Source: Legionella steelei (GTDB taxonomy: Bacteria > Pseudomonadota > Gammaproteobacteria > Legionellales > Legionellaceae). Taken from it: a DNA stretch of 64,000 nucleotides. The notes under the pieces are model-generated. The model saw nothing but the letters and a program-made list of their open reading frames with translations, did no database searches and was not told the DNA's origin. Both the position numbers and the translations under genes were made by a program. The stretch is from positions 310,637-374,636 of the forward strand of contig NZ_LNYY01000021.1 in the NCBI RefSeq assembly GCF_001468005.1, read 5' to 3'. Position 1 is the first letter of the stretch; each line of letters begins with the position of its first letter. This document shows, piece after piece, positions 61,537-64,000 of this stretch.

Positions 61537-64000
61537 ATAATTCGAAATCCCTTCGAAAAAAATAAAAGAACATCACCCATAAAAACCAATCATTTCGCAA
61601 AAGAATATACTGAAATCAGTAATCAATTAAATGGACTCAAAGTTGATACGGAACGAACAGATAGCTTAAAAAGATTAAATGAGGGAATAGTGCAAATAAA
61701 GAAAGATGACGCGTTATCTGATGATGCAAAAATTGTTGCACTCCTGGATGTTTTTTTAACTGAAAATACACTGATTTCAAAATCATTTGGTGGCTCAAAT
61801 AGTGGTTTAAGTAAATTTATTAGAAATTTTTGTGTCGAAAATTTTGGTGTAGAATTAGTCCAGGAATCAACATTTCGTGTTAAACCAGATGGTTTAATAA
61901 TGCATGTTCTAAATGAGCAAGGTATCAAACCTCCAGAGAAAGACAGTTTATTACCCCCTGTCCGAAGGAAAGAAACTGAAATGGGACGTGTCTCTAAAAG
62001 TGCTCCAGTGCTAAAAATACAAGACGAACCAAAGATTAGAGTCACCGCTTCACTAGACAGTATCGAAACATCTCGAGAGGAAATAGGTCAATTTACTTTG
62101 CGTAAAAACAAGGAATTCACTCGCTTAGGTAGTATGTTTGGTGCCAAACAATTTTGTTATGCGGAAAAGCCTGGTGGTGTAGAGCCAGGATTTAGAGCAG
62201 TTGATTTAGATGAATTATTCTTTAAAGAGCTGGATAAAATTTTAGCTGCAGAACGTTTGCCACCAATAAAACAAGTTGCTGATGTACAAAAGCTTAAAGA
62301 CTTGAAGGATGTTTTGGGTAAAGAAGAGGATTTGCGCCAAAAGCAAATTATTTTTGCAACGTTTGTTAACACCCAGATAAAAGGGCCTCATGCTAAGGAG
62401 GTAATGGTTCCTAACATTCAATGGCTTTGTGATGAGGTAAAAGCGGCTGTTGCTAAGAATAATCAGTTAAGTGCTTGGATGTATAAACTCGATTATGCAG
62501 AAGGGCAAAAAAACAGAATCAAAGCGAATAAAGAAGCGCTTAGAGAATTTGTAGGTACACGCCTTGCTGGCATTTTTAGTGCACAAAATCAAAAGCAGGA
62601 AATTGTTTGGGTCAATAATGGGGAAGGAGACGTGCATGCCTTATTGGCTTGTGGTTGGAAAAATGGTTTACAAGAGTTAACACAGTTTCTACATGGTGGT
62701 TCTGAGCCTGATTATAATGGCGTTTTGGTTGAAGACAAGAAGGCATTCGTAAAGCGTTCTAAATATATTCGTGGTTTAGGCAAGAACCTGCCTTTTGGGA
62801 TTGGGATTGGTGATCGTGATGGCATGGGTAAGGATGCGCAAAATAAAGGCTTTGCGGATGAGGCTTATTATGGTTTTGATTATGGCAAACCTTATGAAGG
62901 AGCAGGGGTGGCAGCAAGTCTAAGCGATGACTTTTCATTTGAAGACACTTTTGCTAAAGCACCAGCACTATTTAGAGGTTCTTCAGTGATAGGTTTTGCT
63001 CGTCATTTTATGTATCGAAATTACAGTGTTTTCTATGATACGGCTTTGTCTGAACGCATGGAAGGGATCCATTTACTCAGAAAGATGATTACTGGAGAAA
63101 ATCCCAGCGATGAGGTGATAGAAAGCTATCCGGAGTTAAAAGAAGAATTACAGCGAATTCAAGAAATTACTCCGTCCCCTGAAGAATTATTAAACATTTT
63201 AGGTACGCTTAGAGAGAAAAGTAAGGATGGGAGTCCATTACAGTCTTTAATCGATGCGCAAATTTTAGAACTATGCTCAGGAAAATTATCCACTTTTGAT
63301 TTGTATTTTGCTCAAATAAAAATTGATTTAATCGATATGGTTATCGAAAACAATGTGAATTCTGCAGAACTTGCTGACTATATAGAGTTTATTAATGAAA
63401 TGGCTGCAAACGCGCGTAACAGCAACCAACATATATTAACCACGTTCAAACAACGACTATCATTAACCGCTCAAGAAATTGATCTGCTCGACCGCCTAGA
63501 GAAATATTTTTCTCCTACTTCGGTGATGTCTCATGATGGTGAGGTCTTCTTAAATCTGATGCGTTTTGATCCACCAAGTAGCAGAATTCCTTTTCAACTA
63601 AAAAAAGAAGAGAGTGGAACGTATACCTTAACTACAACGAATAAAGATATTGCTCGCCAATTAGAGGATGAGTTTGGGCTCAAGTGCACTAAAAGCGATG
63701 CAGGATTAAGTTGTACAGTCGATGCTGAGGCGCTGAAGCAATTAATGAAAAACGCTGAAGTGAAGTACAATCAAAAAAGAGATGGGTTGTTGATTAAACC
63801 AACCTATAAATTAGTTACTTTTCCTTATATGGTTTCCATACTGAATCAAGATAATGCACCTCAAGATCCCAAAGTGGATCTGAGCTTTTCATGGCTGGAG
63901 GACAACAGTTTGTCTCTACGAATCATTGCGAAAACAAAGCAACAAGTCGAGCATGTTGAGCAGTTATTCGGAATCAAGCTTATGCTGAATGACGCGCAAT
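61537..64000 (+). CDS. Large effector-like protein, partial, with PI3/4-kinase-like motif
   Basis: An open frame of about 821 codons runs to the window edge. AAAGGAGG (61523-61530) is 6 nt before ATA 61537 and 9 nt before ATT 61540, but no ATG, GTG or TTG appears until GTG 61690. The start is therefore odd (see findings). Residues 1-200 are Lys/Ser-rich. Residues 420-452 read GIGIGDRDGMGKDAQNKG (D426, R427, N436), then GFDYGKP (D448). This resembles the GDRHxxN...DFG catalytic and metal loops of PI3/PI4-kinase-fold enzymes. Later come helical stretches and beta-alpha repeats (SGTYTLTTTNKDIARQLEDE, SLSLRIIAKTKQQVEHVEQL). No signal peptide. Likely a Dot/Icm effector; the kinase role is inference. 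Confidence 0.8.
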   Translation, partial: MIRNPFEKNKRTSPIKTNHFAKEYTEISNQLNGLKVDTERTDSLKRLNEGIVQIKKDDALSDDAKIVALLDVFLTENTLISKSFGGSNSGLSKFIRNFCVENFGVELVQESTFRVKPDGLIMHVLNEQGIKPPEKDSLLPPVRRKETEMGRVSKSAPVLKIQDEPKIRVTASLDSIETSREEIGQFTLRKNKEFTRLGSMFGAKQFCYAEKPGGVEPGFRAVDLDELFFKELDKILAAERLPPIKQVADVQKLKDLKDVLGKEEDLRQKQIIFATFVNTQIKGPHAKEVMVPNIQWLCDEVKAAVAKNNQLSAWMYKLDYAEGQKNRIKANKEALREFVGTRLAGIFSAQNQKQEIVWVNNGEGDVHALLACGWKNGLQELTQFLHGGSEPDYNGVLVEDKKAFVKRSKYIRGLGKNLPFGIGIGDRDGMGKDAQNKGFADEAYYGFDYGKPYEGAGVAASLSDDFSFEDTFAKAPALFRGSSVIGFARHFMYRNYSVFYDTALSERMEGIHLLRKMITGENPSDEVIESYPELKEELQRIQEITPSPEELLNILGTLREKSKDGSPLQSLIDAQILELCSGKLSTFDLYFAQIKIDLIDMVIENNVNSAELADYIEFINEMAANARNSNQHILTTFKQRLSLTAQEIDLLDRLEKYFSPTSVMSHDGEVFLNLMRFDPPSSRIPFQLKKEESGTYTLTTTNKDIARQLEDEFGLKCTKSDAGLSCTVDAEALKQLMKNAEVKYNQKRDGLLIKPTYKLVTFPYMVSILNQDNAPQDPKVDLSFSWLEDNSLSLRIIAKTKQQVEHVEQLFGIKLMLNDAQ

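Noticed and set aside
61623-62372. Minus-strand frames of 140 and 71 codons near the window end
   Set aside because: They are antisense to the long plus-strand frame that runs to the edge and has much better protein features; they are Ser-rich mirror frames.

Overview
The window looks like a chromosome segment of a Legionella species, probably not L. pneumophila. The best evidence is the copper ATPase at 48406-50628. Its His-rich N-terminus, [15 protein letters not shown] motif and whole body match L. pneumophila CopA as I remember it. Other support is the low G+C, AT-rich intergenic DNA, many scattered single-gene proteins of the Dot/Icm-effector type, a DUF6790-type membrane protein, a quinol NO reductase and dispersed REP-like palindromes. 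No rRNA, tRNA, CRISPR array, transposase or phage gene was seen.

Layout. 1-14.4 kb: the tail of an MFS transporter, a complete MFS transporter, a degenerate GGDEF-EAL protein, several unrecognised proteins (including one of about 1,223 aa with a C-terminal membrane anchor), an outer-membrane barrel, YacG and an ACT-containing malic enzyme. 15-19.5 kb: a cupredoxin followed by a signalling cluster: a PAS-type histidine kinase, an NTF2-like protein, a CheY-like receiver, a FixJ-type regulator and an overlapping degenerate kinase. 19.8-24.2 kb: DUF6790 protein, Hsp20, a tiny membrane protein, an AraC regulator and a DMT exporter. 24.3-31.9 kb: nucleic-acid and stress genes: CHMI-like protein, archease, RtcB RNA ligase, a NADAR-domain protein, AlkA, quinol NO reductase and DUF488. 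32-37.7 kb: a small porin-like barrel, two unknowns and a TM0106-type nuclease-helicase.

37.8-47.9 kb is the most distinctive region: a minus-strand operon of an FkbM methyltransferase (interrupted by a one-base homopolymer frameshift), a methyltransferase resembling mycobacterial phthiotriol dimycocerosate methyltransferase, and a 2,800-aa two-module polyketide synthase. The synthase has no acyltransferase domains and ends in a condensation/PapA-like domain. Its second module is visibly richer in G+C than its flanks. The set suggests a methylated, esterified polyketide lipid, partly parallel to mycobacterial PDIM.

48.4-64 kb: CopA, DUF523, a small zinc-ribbon protein, QueE, a SerB-SerA overlapping pair, an orphan periplasmic binding protein, an alpha/beta hydrolase, FtsH, a GNAT protein, a CapA-family protein and a large ORF running off the window with a PI3/4-kinase-like motif and no ordinary start codon.

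Regulation. The perfect 14-bp palindrome TAGGGTAAACCCTA occurs twice, about 41-44 bp upstream of plausible transcription starts for the histidine kinase and for the zinc-ribbon gene. The FixJ-type regulator encoded nearby is the natural candidate to bind it. Two dispersed repeat families are present. One is a REPIN/MITE-like doublet with hairpin ends (14766, 20409, 32699, remnant 3469). The other is a TGTAGCCTGGGTG palindrome (34066, 37735, 51523, 52547).
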